A DNA stretch of 49,335 nt from Candidatus Melainabacteria bacterium RIFCSPHIGHO2_02_FULL_34_12. GTDB lineage: Bacteria > Cyanobacteriota > Vampirovibrionia > 2-02-FULL-35-15. The position numbers and the translations under genes are program-made. This document shows positions 23,926 to 32,445 of this stretch, one piece after another (within the stretch, counting starts at the first letter, position 1; each line of letters opens with the position of its first letter). The notes under the pieces are model-generated. The model worked only from the letters and a program-made list of their open reading frames with translations. It made no database searches and was not told the DNA's origin. The DNA is taken from assembly GCA_001784555.1 (NCBI GenBank), contig MFRM01000012.1, forward strand, positions 53,000 to 102,334, in the 5' to 3' direction.

Positions 23926-24387
23926 CTATATCTTAAGCTGAAAAACACAAACTGTACAATGAGCCTTTGCAGATTTAACAGGATTTCCGTTTAAATCAAA
24001 TCCTTCCTGAATCCAGACTTTGAGCAAATTTTGGCATTGCGGACATTTTAGATTTTTATTTCCCGATAATATTTCATCTTGTATTCTTTCCATAAGTTCA
24101 ACTGGCGGATCTTTAGGTAAAAATTCATTATTAATAATTTTCACTTCTACTTCTTCAAGAATATTTGGATCTACTTTTAAAACCCTGGCTATTCTTTGTC
24201 TGACTGTAGTCGGTAACCATGTTTCAATTCCTGCCTCAATATCTTCTATAAGTTTTAGAGGAACACGTGCCTGATAAGAAAGTTCTGCTATATGAATTTG
24301 CCTAGCATTTCTAATGAAAGATACTCTGGATGCCAGCGTTTTTGGGAGACCATCTTCTTTACCATGTATGTATTTAGGAAGATCCAT
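23926..24387 (-). CDS. HTH (Xre-like) protein with C-terminal zinc ribbon
   Basis: 153 aa. Residues about 18-70 form a helix-turn-helix of Xre type (ASRVSFIRNARQIHIAELSY, then VPLKLIEDIEAGIETWLP). The C-terminal 45 residues hold two CxxC pairs, CPQC (about 115-118) and CTVC (about 145-148), spaced as a zinc ribbon. Such a combination suggests a transcription-associated or DNA/RNA-binding protein. I do not recognise a named family. Followed downstream by palindromic repeats. Confidence 0.65.
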   Translation of the reverse strand: MDLPKYIHGKEDGLPKTLASRVSFIRNARQIHIAELSYQARVPLKLIEDIEAGIETWLPTTVRQRIARVLKVDPNILEEVEVKIINNEFLPKDPPVELMERIQDEILSGNKNLKCPQCQNLLKVWIQEGFDLNGNPVKSAKAHCTVCVFQLKI

Positions 24388-24590
24388 TTCATGGAAATTA
24401 TATAACGAACCGGCGAGTGGGCGAACCGGCGTACCGGCGAAAGAATAAAAGAATAGGAGAATTTATTTATATGTTCTCTTACGTTATGAAATACTCCGAT
24501 ACTCCGATACATCCTCAGTAGATATACACAATATTGTAAAACATAAATCCTAGCTGAAATTAAGGTAAAAATACGCTAAAATAATAGCTT

Positions 24591-27092
24591 ATGGCAAAGC
24601 CAAAAGACACTCCGCCATCAAATCCTGGCAAGCTTGTAGAAATAGATATTAAAGATGAAATGAGACGTAGTTTCATAGACTATGCCATGAGTGTCATCGT
24701 CAGCCGTGCCCTTCCAGATGCACGTGACGGACTAAAGCCTGTTCACAGACGCATCTTGTTTGCTATGAATGAGTTGGGTCTTTCTCCAGAGAAACCTTAT
24801 AAAAAATGTGCACGTATAGTAGGGGAAGTTTTAGGTAAGTACCACCCACACGGAGATACTGCAGTTTATGAAGCACTTGTAAGACTTGCTCAGTCTTTCA
24901 GCTCCAGATATCCGTTAATTAACGGTCATGGAAACTTTGGTTCACTTGATGATGGACCTGCAGCCATGAGATATACCGAAGCTAAGCTTACAGGTCTTTC
25001 AATGGAAATTTTATCTGACATTGATTCTGACACGGTTGACTTTACAGATAATTTTGACGGCAGTTTAAAAGAACCAATTTTACTTCCATCAAAAGTTCCT
25101 ACTTTACTTTTAAACGGTTCAAGTGGAATTGCTGTCGGTATGGCTACAAATATTCCACCACATAATTTAGGTGAAGTTATGGACGGAACCATTGCACTTA
25201 TTGATAATCCAGAAATTAATACTGAAGGTTTAATGCAACATATTAAAGGACCTGATTTTCCTTCAGGCGGTCAGATAATGGGGACTACAGGAATTAAAGA
25301 AGCTTTTGAAACCGGGCGTGGTTCTATATCTGTTCGTGGTCATGTAGCCATTGAAGAAGTACCAAGCAGCTCAGGACGTGGAATGGTTACAGGCATTGTA
25401 ATTACAGAGTTACCGTATCTGGTTGGACCTGAAATGGTAATTAATAAAATTGCTGACCTTGTAAAAAACGATAAAATTACCGGCATTGCAGATTTAAATG
25501 ACGAATCAGGGCGAGACGGACTTCGCGTGGTAGTAAAACTAAAAAGAGATGCAAAACCTGATGTTGTTTTAAATAATTTATATAAGCATACTCAAATCCA
25601 GGAATCATTTTCAATCAATACCCTTGCGCTAATTGGCAAACAGCCCAGGACATTAAGCTTAAAAGAACTTTTAAATGAATTTGTAGAACACCGCGTAGAA
25701 ATAATTACCAGGCGCTGTAAATTTGAGTTGAATAAAGCTGAAGCCAGAGTTCATATCCTCGATGGTTTATTAATAGCACTTGAAAGCATTGATGCAATTA
25801 TTAAATTAATCAGAGCAGCTGAAGATGCAGAGACTGCAAAAGCAGGTTTAATTAAAAAGTTTAATCTGGATGACCTGCAGGCAAATGCCATACTTGAAAT
25901 GCAGCTACGAAGGCTTACAGGACTTGAAAGAGATAAAATTGAAAAAGAACATAAAGAATTAAACAAAAGAATTAAAGAGCTAAAGAAAATTCTTTCACAA
26001 AGACAATTAATACTGGACATAATTAAAGAAGAACTTACTGAAATAAAGAAAAAGTATGCAGATTCAAGAAAAACAAAAATAGTACCTGCCGCAGAAGAAT
26101 TCTCAGAAGAAGATTTAATTCCAAATGAACGAGTAGTAGTTTTCCTTACTGAAAAAGGATACATGAAGAGAATTCCATTGGCAAAATTTGAAAGACAAAA
26201 CCGTGCCACTAGAGGAAAAGGCGGCATTAAAACCCGAGATGAAGATGCAGTAGAACATTTTATTATTGCAAATATGCACGATAAACTGCTTTTCTTTACC
26301 CAGGGTGGTTCTGTATTCAGCTCAAAAGTTTATGACGTCGTAGAAGGAAGCACTCAGCATAAAGGTCAGGCAATCTTTAATCTTGTTTCAATAAGCCAGG
26401 AAGATAAAGTAACTGCCATTTATACTGCCAGCGAGTTTAAAGAAGATAATTATTTTGTAATGCTTACAAAACAAGGCATAGTTAAAAAGATTTCAATGGA
26501 TAATTTTGAAAGTGTAAGGCGTTCAGGAATTGTTGCTATGAACCTGGATGAAGGGGATGCACTTGGCTGGGTAAGAAGAAGTTATGGAAAAGATCACATA
26601 ATTATCGGTACTTATGACGGCATGGTTTTAAGATTTAATGAGGAAGATTTAAGACCGCTTGGAAGAACTGCAAGAGGTGTCAGAGCTATTAATCTTCGAG
26701 AAGGTGATTATGTTGTTGGATTTGACACGTTTTCCGCCGATTCAAAAGATCAGATTTTACTTGTAACCACTGATGGTTTCGGCAAAAGAGTGGAAATTGA
26801 GGAATTTAGAGTACAAAACAGATCCGGAGTAGGTTTAATTGGAACTAAATTTAAATCAGAAAAAAGTCACTTAGCAGCACTTAGAGTAGTAAAAGACACT
26901 GACGAAGTTATTATTGCATCAGCTCATGGAGTGGTTTTACGTTCTAAGGCATCAGATATAAGCTGTCAAAGTAGAATGGCAACCGGCGTTAGATTACAAA
27001 GACTGGATGACGAAGATTATGTAGCATCAGTAACTAAACATACAGAAGAAGAATCTCAAGTAACCGTAAATATGGAAGAAAAATCAGAGTAA
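24591..27092 (+). CDS. gyrA: DNA gyrase subunit A
   Basis: 833 aa type IIA topoisomerase subunit. N-terminal breakage-reunion domain: [38 protein letters not shown], and the catalytic tyrosine in [10 protein letters not shown] (about residue 125). Six-bladed C-terminal propeller follows from about 510. The GyrA box, QRRGGKG in E. coli, reads [10 protein letters not shown] here; I recall similar forms in cyanobacteria. The box marks gyrase against ParC. A TAAAAT element is 8 nt before the ATG and no ribosome site is seen. gyrB is not in the window. Confidence 0.96.
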   Translation: MAKPKDTPPSNPGKLVEIDIKDEMRRSFIDYAMSVIVSRALPDARDGLKPVHRRILFAMNELGLSPEKPYKKCARIVGEVLGKYHPHGDTAVYEALVRLAQSFSSRYPLINGHGNFGSLDDGPAAMRYTEAKLTGLSMEILSDIDSDTVDFTDNFDGSLKEPILLPSKVPTLLLNGSSGIAVGMATNIPPHNLGEVMDGTIALIDNPEINTEGLMQHIKGPDFPSGGQIMGTTGIKEAFETGRGSISVRGHVAIEEVPSSSGRGMVTGIVITELPYLVGPEMVINKIADLVKNDKITGIADLNDESGRDGLRVVVKLKRDAKPDVVLNNLYKHTQIQESFSINTLALIGKQPRTLSLKELLNEFVEHRVEIITRRCKFELNKAEARVHILDGLLIALESIDAIIKLIRAAEDAETAKAGLIKKFNLDDLQANAILEMQLRRLTGLERDKIEKEHKELNKRIKELKKILSQRQLILDIIKEELTEIKKKYADSRKTKIVPAAEEFSEEDLIPNERVVVFLTEKGYMKRIPLAKFERQNRATRGKGGIKTRDEDAVEHFIIANMHDKLLFFTQGGSVFSSKVYDVVEGSTQHKGQAIFNLVSISQEDKVTAIYTASEFKEDNYFVMLTKQGIVKKISMDNFESVRRSGIVAMNLDEGDALGWVRRSYGKDHIIIGTYDGMVLRFNEEDLRPLGRTARGVRAINLREGDYVVGFDTFSADSKDQILLVTTDGFGKRVEIEEFRVQNRSGVGLIGTKFKSEKSHLAALRVVKDTDEVIIASAHGVVLRSKASDISCQSRMATGVRLQRLDDEDYVASVTKHTEEESQVTVNMEEKSE

Positions 27093-27098
27093 AAAATC

Positions 27099-27791
27099 AT
27101 GGCAGATATACAAAATTTAGCGAAGTATTTAGATCACAGTGTTTTAAAACCTGAAAGCACTGCTGAAGATGAAATTAAAAAAAATGCAGCTGAAGCCGTA
27201 GAGTTTAGTTACAGAGCTCTGGTTATTCATCCTTGCAATATTAGCCTGGCGAAGAAACTGCTTGAAGGAAGTAAAGTTCTAACTGTTTCAGTTTGTGATT
27301 TCCCTCATGGGAAAGGATTAATAAAAAGTCGGGCAAAAGATGTAAAAGAAATCCTCAAACTTGGTGCCGATGAAATAGACATAGTGGCTAATTATCAATA
27401 TCTTTTTGAACAAAATACCAGAGATTTTAAAAAAGATTTAAAAGCAATTGCAAAATCAATGGAAGGGAAAATACTAAAAATTATTCTTGAGGTTGATTTA
27501 CTAAATGAGAGACAAATTAAAAATGCTGTTCAGACCATATGTAAAGTTGCAAATGAAGAAAACTCCAAAATAATTATAAAAACAAAAACTGGTTTTACTG
27601 AAAATAAAATGCAAAATATTGATGCGGTAAAGGTTATTAAAAAATATCTTGGAGAATTAAACCAATATGGAGAAGATAAAATTAGAATTAAAGCCTCAGG
27701 CGGTATAAGAACAAAACAAGATGTTATTAATTTAATTGAAGCTGGCGCTCATATAATCGGAACAAGTAAAAGTAAAGAGATTATTACTTAA
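27099..27791 (+). CDS. deoC: Deoxyribose-phosphate aldolase
   Basis: Cleaves deoxyribose 5-phosphate to glyceraldehyde 3-phosphate and acetaldehyde. 230 aa TIM barrel. Motifs: YLDHSVLKPESTAEDE, VSVCDFPHGKG (strand-end substrate site), GADEIDIVANY, the Schiff-base lysine in IIIKTKTGF, and the second lysine in IRIKASGGIRT. It follows gyrA by 6 bp, so it is probably co-transcribed; its 3' end overlaps the convergent exonuclease gene by 8 bp. Confidence 0.95.
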   Translation: MADIQNLAKYLDHSVLKPESTAEDEIKKNAAEAVEFSYRALVIHPCNISLAKKLLEGSKVLTVSVCDFPHGKGLIKSRAKDVKEILKLGADEIDIVANYQYLFEQNTRDFKKDLKAIAKSMEGKILKIILEVDLLNERQIKNAVQTICKVANEENSKIIIKTKTGFTENKMQNIDAVKVIKKYLGELNQYGEDKIRIKASGGIRTKQDVINLIEAGAHIIGTSKSKEIIT

Positions 27792-28566
27792 ATATTGCTT
27801 CAGCTAATTCTTCGACATCTTTTCTAAGAAAGAGATAGCCCTCATATCCGTTTTTTGTAGTATAGGTTTCATTCACTTTTAACTGTCCGTTTTTAACCAT
27901 TTCATAGACTTTTTCTTTTGGAACGCTTAAATATTCAGCTGCTTCAAAAGACTTTAATTTATCTAATTGGGTCGTTTCAAGTTTTTCAAGAAGCTCATCT
28001 TTTCTTTTCAATATTTCCTTAAAACAAATTAGAAGTATTTCAGCAGTTGCCTTTGCATCATCCAGAGCTCTATGTCTCTTACCAACAGTTATATTAAAAT
28101 GCTTAATTAAATCTCCAAGTTTTCTGCTTTCTAAATCAGGAAACAAAAGCCGGGTAGTTTTCACAGTACAAAAAAATCTCATCTTATCCATACAATAAGA
28201 AGATAAATTACAGAGCTGAAGATTTTTATAAATAAAATCATAATCAAACATTACATTATGAGCACAAAAATAATGCGAACCTTCAATATATTTAAGCCAT
28301 TCAGGAAGAATTTTTTCAACAAGCATGGCATCTTTTACATCCTCATTTTTTATCCCTGTGATCTGAGTAATATAAGTAGGAATAGGAAATTGAGGTTTAA
28401 TATATGAACAATATTCATTTATAATCTGACCATTTTGTACCTTTACAGATGCAATTTCTATAATTTCTGAATCATCAGGCTTTTGGCCAGTAGTTTCTAT
28501 ATCAGTTACACAATAAGTCTTTTCTAAGTTTTCTTCTAGTTTTAATAAAAATCGTTTAGTGAGCAT
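27784..28566 (-). CDS. DnaQ-like 3'-5' exonuclease fused to an excisionase-type HTH
   Basis: 260 aa. Residues about 15-185 are a DEDDh exonuclease: VTDIETTGQKPDDSEIIEIA (ExoI, D and E), AHNVMFDYDFI (ExoII, D) and KRHRALDDAKATAEIL (ExoIII, H and D). Residues about 200-258 form a MerR/excisionase-like helix-turn-helix (KSFEAAEYLSVPKEKVYEMV then FLRKDVEEL). DnaQ epsilon subunits end instead in a polymerase-binding peptide, so this is not a standard epsilon. It overlaps the rarA stop by one base (TAATG) and follows rarA in one operon, fitting a repair role. Confidence 0.83.
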   Translation of the reverse strand: MLTKRFLLKLEENLEKTYCVTDIETTGQKPDDSEIIEIASVKVQNGQIINEYCSYIKPQFPIPTYITQITGIKNEDVKDAMLVEKILPEWLKYIEGSHYFCAHNVMFDYDFIYKNLQLCNLSSYCMDKMRFFCTVKTTRLLFPDLESRKLGDLIKHFNITVGKRHRALDDAKATAEILLICFKEILKRKDELLEKLETTQLDKLKSFEAAEYLSVPKEKVYEMVKNGQLKVNETYTTKNGYEGYLFLRKDVEELAEAIFK

Positions 28567-29807
28567 TATTTTATTTTATCTCTTTCATTAGGCTCAAAGT
28601 ACTTCCTGTTTTTCAACTCCTCAGGCAAATATTCCTGTTCTATCTTCGCATCTTTATAAGAATGAGGATATTTATATCCTTCTTTTCCTATATTACGGAT
28701 ATGAAGAGGGACTGAATAAGGCGTTAGCTCTGTTGCATCCTTCATTGCCGCATCAATAGAAATTATGGTTGTGTTGGATTTTGGAGCAGATGCTAGATAT
28801 ATTACAGCTTGCGCAAGAGGTATCCGTGCCTCTGGCATTCCTAAAAATTGTGCTGCATGGTAAGCACTGGTAGCTATATTTAAAGCGTTATTATCAGCCA
28901 GTCCAATATCTTCTGCTGCTGTTACCAGTATTCTTCTTGCTACATGTACGGGATCAGCACCGCCACTAAGAAGTCTGGCTAACCAATAAAGAGCTGCATC
29001 CGGATCAGAACCTCGTATTGATTTTTGGAGGGCACTTATAAAATTATAATGACTTTCAGGATCGGCACCTATTTGCAGCTGTGAACTATCCAGAACATTT
29101 TGAACTGCATTTTTATCTATAGTTTTATTCTTAGAAAGTTTGGCTGCTTGTTCCAAATTAAAAAGCATCCTTCTACCATCCCCGCTAGATGTTAAAATCA
29201 ATAATTTCTCTGCATCTTCAGTAATTTTAAATTCCGGAAAACCTTCAGCATGTGTAAGTGCCCTTTTAATAAGCATTTTTAAATCATCCTCTATGTGAGG
29301 TTTTAATTCAAAGACTTTAACCCTGGAGTGTAATGCTCTGGTTAATGAAATATGAGGATTTTCAGTAGTAGTACCGATTAAAATTATCTGCCCGGCTTCA
29401 AGCACTTCGAGTAAAACATCCTGTTGGTTTTTTGCAAGCCTGTGTATTTCATCAATAAACAAAATTATTCTTCCCGGCATAAGTTTGGATTTATTTATTA
29501 CTTCTCGAAGTTCAGAGACTGAGGTACTGGCTCCTGAAAGATAAATAAATTCTTTGTCTGAGTTTGATTTAATTAATAAAGCAATTGTAGTTTTTCCACA
29601 TCCAGGAGGCCCCCATAAGATAATTGAATAAGGTGCATTACATTTTAAATAGTTTGTTAATACCCCATTTTTACCAGGCTCACTAAATAAATGTTTTTGT
29701 CCAATAATGTCTTCATCACACGATGGTCTTATCCTGTATGCTAAGGGCTGCTCTTCCTTAAAGAGCATAATTTGGGAGGATGCTATATTTTTTGTATTTT
29801 TTGTCAT
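28566..29807 (-). CDS. rarA: Replication-associated recombination ATPase RarA (MgsA)
   Basis: 413 aa AAA+ clamp-loader-like ATPase acting at stalled replication forks. Motifs: RPSCDEDIIGQKHLF, Walker A GPPGCGKTTIA, Walker B ILFIDEIHRL, sensor IGTTTENPHISL, and the RarA C-terminal block GGADPVHVARRILVTAAEDI GLAD. Only 22 bp separate its ATG from the divergent lpxB ATG, leaving no room for normal leaders on either side. The exonuclease-HTH gene follows directly. Confidence 0.96.
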   Translation of the reverse strand: MTKNTKNIASSQIMLFKEEQPLAYRIRPSCDEDIIGQKHLFSEPGKNGVLTNYLKCNAPYSIILWGPPGCGKTTIALLIKSNSDKEFIYLSGASTSVSELREVINKSKLMPGRIILFIDEIHRLAKNQQDVLLEVLEAGQIILIGTTTENPHISLTRALHSRVKVFELKPHIEDDLKMLIKRALTHAEGFPEFKITEDAEKLLILTSSGDGRRMLFNLEQAAKLSKNKTIDKNAVQNVLDSSQLQIGADPESHYNFISALQKSIRGSDPDAALYWLARLLSGGADPVHVARRILVTAAEDIGLADNNALNIATSAYHAAQFLGMPEARIPLAQAVIYLASAPKSNTTIISIDAAMKDATELTPYSVPLHIRNIGKEGYKYPHSYKDAKIEQEYLPEELKNRKYFEPNERDKIK

Positions 29808-29829
29808 AAAATGATGGCTATATAAAGAA

Positions 29830-31020
29830 ATGAAAAAACTATTTTTTGTTACAGGAGAATTATCAGGGGATACACATGCAGCAAGCCTCTTAAATGAGCT
29901 TTATAAGATAATAGCACCTGGTCAACTAATTATAAAAGCAATTGGTGGTTCACATTTAAAAGAAGCAGGCGCAGAAATATTTTTTGATTCTCAGCATCTG
30001 GGTTCCATGGGGTTAACAGAGGTAATAAGTAATCTTGTCCTTTATTTAAAGTTAGAGAAAGAACTCATGCTTGAACTTAGTACATTTAATCCTGATGTAC
30101 TTATTCTGATTGACTTTCCTGGATTTAATTTAAGAATTGCAAAGCTAGTAAAGAAAAAGCTACCGCACATAAAAATTGTTTATTATTTACCGCCACAGGT
30201 ATGGGCATGGAATGAAGGAAGAACAAAAACTCTTGCAAAGTGCTGTGATCTCGTTTTATGCGGGCTACCTTTTGAAGAAGAATTTCACAGAAAAAGAGGA
30301 GTTAATGCTTATTATATAGGCAGCCCAATTTTACATGAATTAAAAGAATATAACAGAGAAAAAATCAGAAGTGAGTTTGCAGTAACTAAAGAAGATACTC
30401 TCATTGGATTATTCCCCGGTAGCAGAAATTCTGAGATTCACCATATGCTTCCTGTTTTACTTAAAGCCTGCGAAATGCTTTATAGTGTTTTCCCAAATTA
30501 CAGATTTATGATTGCCCAGGCTTCTACTATTTCAAACCTCGATATTGAAGTAAATAACTACCTGGATAAAAACAACATGAAAAGATTAAAAGAAAAAATG
30601 AAATTATTGCCTCCCGGCAATAATCACAAACTTCTGTGTGCAAGTGATTTTACATGGCTTACATCAGGAACCGTAACACTAGAAGCTGCTTTATATGAAA
30701 CACCAATGATACTTGGCTACAAAGGAAATCCTATAAATTATTTTTTATATCTTCTTTTAAAGAGAATAAATATGATAGGTTTACCTAATATTATTTATGG
30801 TGAAAAAATAGTACCAGAGTTAATTCAAAACGAAGCTACTTCAGAAAATTACTATCAGATTACAAAAGAATGGTTACATGTAGCAGGAAAACTACAAATC
30901 ATAAAAAAGAATCTTAAAAAGGTAAAAGAAAAACTTACTGATAAAGATGCAAATAAAGAAGCAGCATTAAAAATTAAAAATGAGTTTATGCCTGATTATA
31001 AGGTACTTACACTAAAATAG
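29830..31020 (+). CDS. lpxB: Lipid-A-disaccharide synthase
   Basis: GT19 glycosyltransferase forming the lipid A disaccharide, evidence for a lipopolysaccharide outer membrane. 396 aa. Motifs: FVTGELSGDTHAASLL, GGSHLKEAGAEIFFDS, GSMGLTEV, YYLPPQVWAWNEGR, LFPGSRNSEI and SGTVTLEAALYETPMI. TATATAAA stands just before the ATG. Its stop is followed at once by a 49-bp copy of the 3' end of the uracil-DNA glycosylase gene. Confidence 0.96.
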   Translation: MKKLFFVTGELSGDTHAASLLNELYKIIAPGQLIIKAIGGSHLKEAGAEIFFDSQHLGSMGLTEVISNLVLYLKLEKELMLELSTFNPDVLILIDFPGFNLRIAKLVKKKLPHIKIVYYLPPQVWAWNEGRTKTLAKCCDLVLCGLPFEEEFHRKRGVNAYYIGSPILHELKEYNREKIRSEFAVTKEDTLIGLFPGSRNSEIHHMLPVLLKACEMLYSVFPNYRFMIAQASTISNLDIEVNNYLDKNNMKRLKEKMKLLPPGNNHKLLCASDFTWLTSGTVTLEAALYETPMILGYKGNPINYFLYLLLKRINMIGLPNIIYGEKIVPELIQNEATSENYYQITKEWLHVAGKLQIIKKNLKKVKEKLTDKDANKEAALKIKNEFMPDYKVLTLK

Positions 31021-31021
31021 T

Positions 31022-31070
31022 TTATAAACCATCAAAAACTCTTTTTATTTCCTGTATATCTTTCCACATC
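31022..31070. repeat. Left direct repeat: relic of the udg 3' end
   Basis: TTATAAACCATCAAAAACT followed by 30 more bases matches 31719-31767 at 47 of 49 positions. The right copy is the true 3' end of udg (minus strand, ending IQEIKKVFDGL). The left copy starts 2 bp after the lpxB stop. The MazEF genes lie between the copies. Confidence 0.92.
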
Positions 31071-31094
31071 TAGCTTTAGGGATAGCCCTTATTA

Positions 31095-31118
31095 ACCATA
31101 TTTTAAGTATGGTATAAT
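31095..31118 (+). promoter_or_regulatory. mazEF promoter and operator
   Basis: ACCATA-N7-TATGGT inverted repeat (31095-31113) touches TATAAT (31113-31118), 29 nt before the antitoxin ATG. This is where an autorepressing antitoxin-toxin complex would bind. Confidence 0.6.
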
Positions 31119-31146
31119 AGTATTGTTTTATAAGGAAGTTAAAAAC

Positions 31147-31365
31147 ATGAAATCAAATATTAAAAAAGCTACCTTTACATTACCTACTGATTTAATTCTT
31201 TATTTACAAACTAAAGAAAACCAAGCAGCTTTTGTTACTGATGCTATAAAAAAAGCTAAGGAAGAAGAGGAAAGAAAAAAACTAAAAAAAGCTGTCAAAG
31301 AAATGAGTGAATCCAAAGAAATATGGAATGAGCTTGAGGATTGGGATGTAACTTTAGAAGATTAA
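31147..31365 (+). CDS. MazE-like antitoxin
   Basis: 72 aa. The N-terminus KKATFTLPTDLILYLQTKEN suggests a short beta strand and helices as in ribbon-helix-helix DNA-binding antitoxins; the C-terminal half is acidic and lysine rich (KAKEEEERKKLKKAVKEMS, then EIWNELEDWDVTLED) and is likely the disordered toxin-binding tail. Start ATG 31147 is preceded by AAGGAAG at 8 nt. The toxin gene starts 2 bp after its stop. Confidence 0.8.
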   Translation: MKSNIKKATFTLPTDLILYLQTKENQAAFVTDAIKKAKEEEERKKLKKAVKEMSESKEIWNELEDWDVTLED

Positions 31366-31367
31366 CA

Positions 31368-31724
31368 ATGAAAGATATAAATCCAAAGCGTGGTGAGGTT
31401 TGGTTAGTAAATTTAGATCCAACGATTGGGAAAGAAATTAAAAAGACCAGACCATGCCTTGTTATGCAATGTGATGATATTAATGATTTACTTCAGACCA
31501 CCATGGTAGCTCCTGTAACTTCTACTATAAAGGAGGGGTGGCCTTTTACAATAATATTAGAGAAAGATGAGGGTGGATTAAAAAACAAATCCATGGTTTT
31601 ATTTAATCAGATAAGAACTACAGATAAAAAAAGATTTATTAAAAAATACGGAAAGATATCTGAGAAAAAAATCGTAGAAGCCGAAAAAGCATTATTAAAA
31701 AGTTTCGGGATTAAAGAATTATAA
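31368..31724 (+). CDS. mazF: MazF-family mRNA interferase toxin
   Basis: 118 aa PemK/MazF fold: PKRGEVWLVNLDPTIGKEIK, TRPCLVMQCDDIN, MVAPVTSTIKEGWPF and SMVLFNQIRTTDKKRF are the family blocks with the conserved arginine and threonine/serine active-site residues. It cleaves mRNA at short motifs when freed from the antitoxin. Its stop codon overlaps the convergent udg stop by 6 bp. The whole module is bounded by 49-bp direct repeats, a sign of recent insertion. Confidence 0.93.
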   Translation: MKDINPKRGEVWLVNLDPTIGKEIKKTRPCLVMQCDDINDLLQTTMVAPVTSTIKEGWPFTIILEKDEGGLKNKSMVLFNQIRTTDKKRFIKKYGKISEKKIVEAEKALLKSFGIKEL

Positions 31725-31767
31725 ACCATCAAAAACTTTTTTTATTTCCTGAATATCTTTCCACATC
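31719..31767. repeat. Right direct repeat: functional udg 3' end
   Basis: Partner of 31022-31070 (47/49 identical; differences at repeat positions 20 and 34). It encodes the last 15 residues of the glycosylase. Confidence 0.92.
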
Positions 31768-32435
31768 ATTGCTTTCGGTGAATCTGGAGCTTTATTCCAT
31801 TCATGCCTGAGTAAATATGATGGATGCAATATTGGCATTAGTTTTCTTCCTTCTAGTAAGGGCGACTGGCCAGTCGCCCCTACATCAATCCACTGACCCC
31901 GCATTTTAGTAATTTTTACATCTTTCATTTTTAAAATGCCTTTTACTGCAACAGCACCTGCCAGTACTATAATTTTTGGATCTATATATCTAACCTGTGC
32001 TTCCAGATATTCTCTACAAGCATCAGCTTCTTCAGGAAGTGGTGCTCGATTATCCGGAGGGCGACATTTTACAATATTGCAAATATAAAGATGCTCTTTT
32101 CTGTTTAAACCTACAGATTCAAAAATCTTATCTAATAATTTTCCTGCCCTGCCTACAAAAGGTAATCCCTGTAAATCTTCGTTCTCTCCAGGACCTTCAC
32201 CAATTATCATTATTTTTGCATTTTCAATACCGTCACTAAAAACCACATTTGTTCTGCCTTTGCACAATGCACATTTTGTGCAGGTCATAGCCTCAGATTT
32301 AGCTGCAGAAAGAGAGGGATATTTAAGTTTCACGCCAGGATCTTCATTAGTTGGTTTATTGGGCAGGTCAAGCCCTGCCCCTACATTTTTACTTACATCA
32401 GAATTTCTATTAAATAAATCTAATTGGGATTCCAT
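31719..32435 (-). CDS. Uracil-DNA glycosylase, family 4 ([4Fe-4S]) type
   Basis: 238 aa. Excises uracil from DNA. Family 4 signs: CTKCALCKGRTNVVF near residue 52 with cluster cysteines, MIIGEGPGENEDLQGLPFVG (GEAPG motif), ICNIVKCRPPDNRAPLPEEA and the C-terminal ILHPSYLLRHEW. Two palindromic repeats lie in frame: residues about 18-25 (VGAGLDLP) and about 185-192 (VGATGQSP). It is 10 bp downstream of argJ on the same strand. Its 3' end has a duplicated copy beyond the MazEF insert. Confidence 0.93.
   Translation of the reverse strand: MESQLDLFNRNSDVSKNVGAGLDLPNKPTNEDPGVKLKYPSLSAAKSEAMTCTKCALCKGRTNVVFSDGIENAKIMIIGEGPGENEDLQGLPFVGRAGKLLDKIFESVGLNRKEHLYICNIVKCRPPDNRAPLPEEADACREYLEAQVRYIDPKIIVLAGAVAVKGILKMKDVKITKMRGQWIDVGATGQSPLLEGRKLMPILHPSYLLRHEWNKAPDSPKAMMWKDIQEIKKVFDGL
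31860..31883. repeat. GTAGGGGC-family palindrome inside udg (C-terminal)
   Basis: GGGCGACTGG-CCAGTCGCCC followed by CTAC: perfect 10-bp arms. On the coding strand it reads GTAGGGGCGACTGG... and gives VGATGQSP in frame. Confidence 0.85.
32361..32384. repeat. GTAGGGGC-family palindrome inside udg (N-terminal)
   Basis: GGGCAGGTCAAGCCCTGCCC followed by CTAC; imperfect inner arms. Coding strand gives VGAGLDLP in frame. Confidence 0.8.
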
Positions 32436-32445
32436 ATTTTCTACC

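Noticed and set aside
25751-26227. 158-codon minus-strand frame inside gyrA
   Set aside because: Shadow of a conserved gene; low-complexity serine/phenylalanine content.
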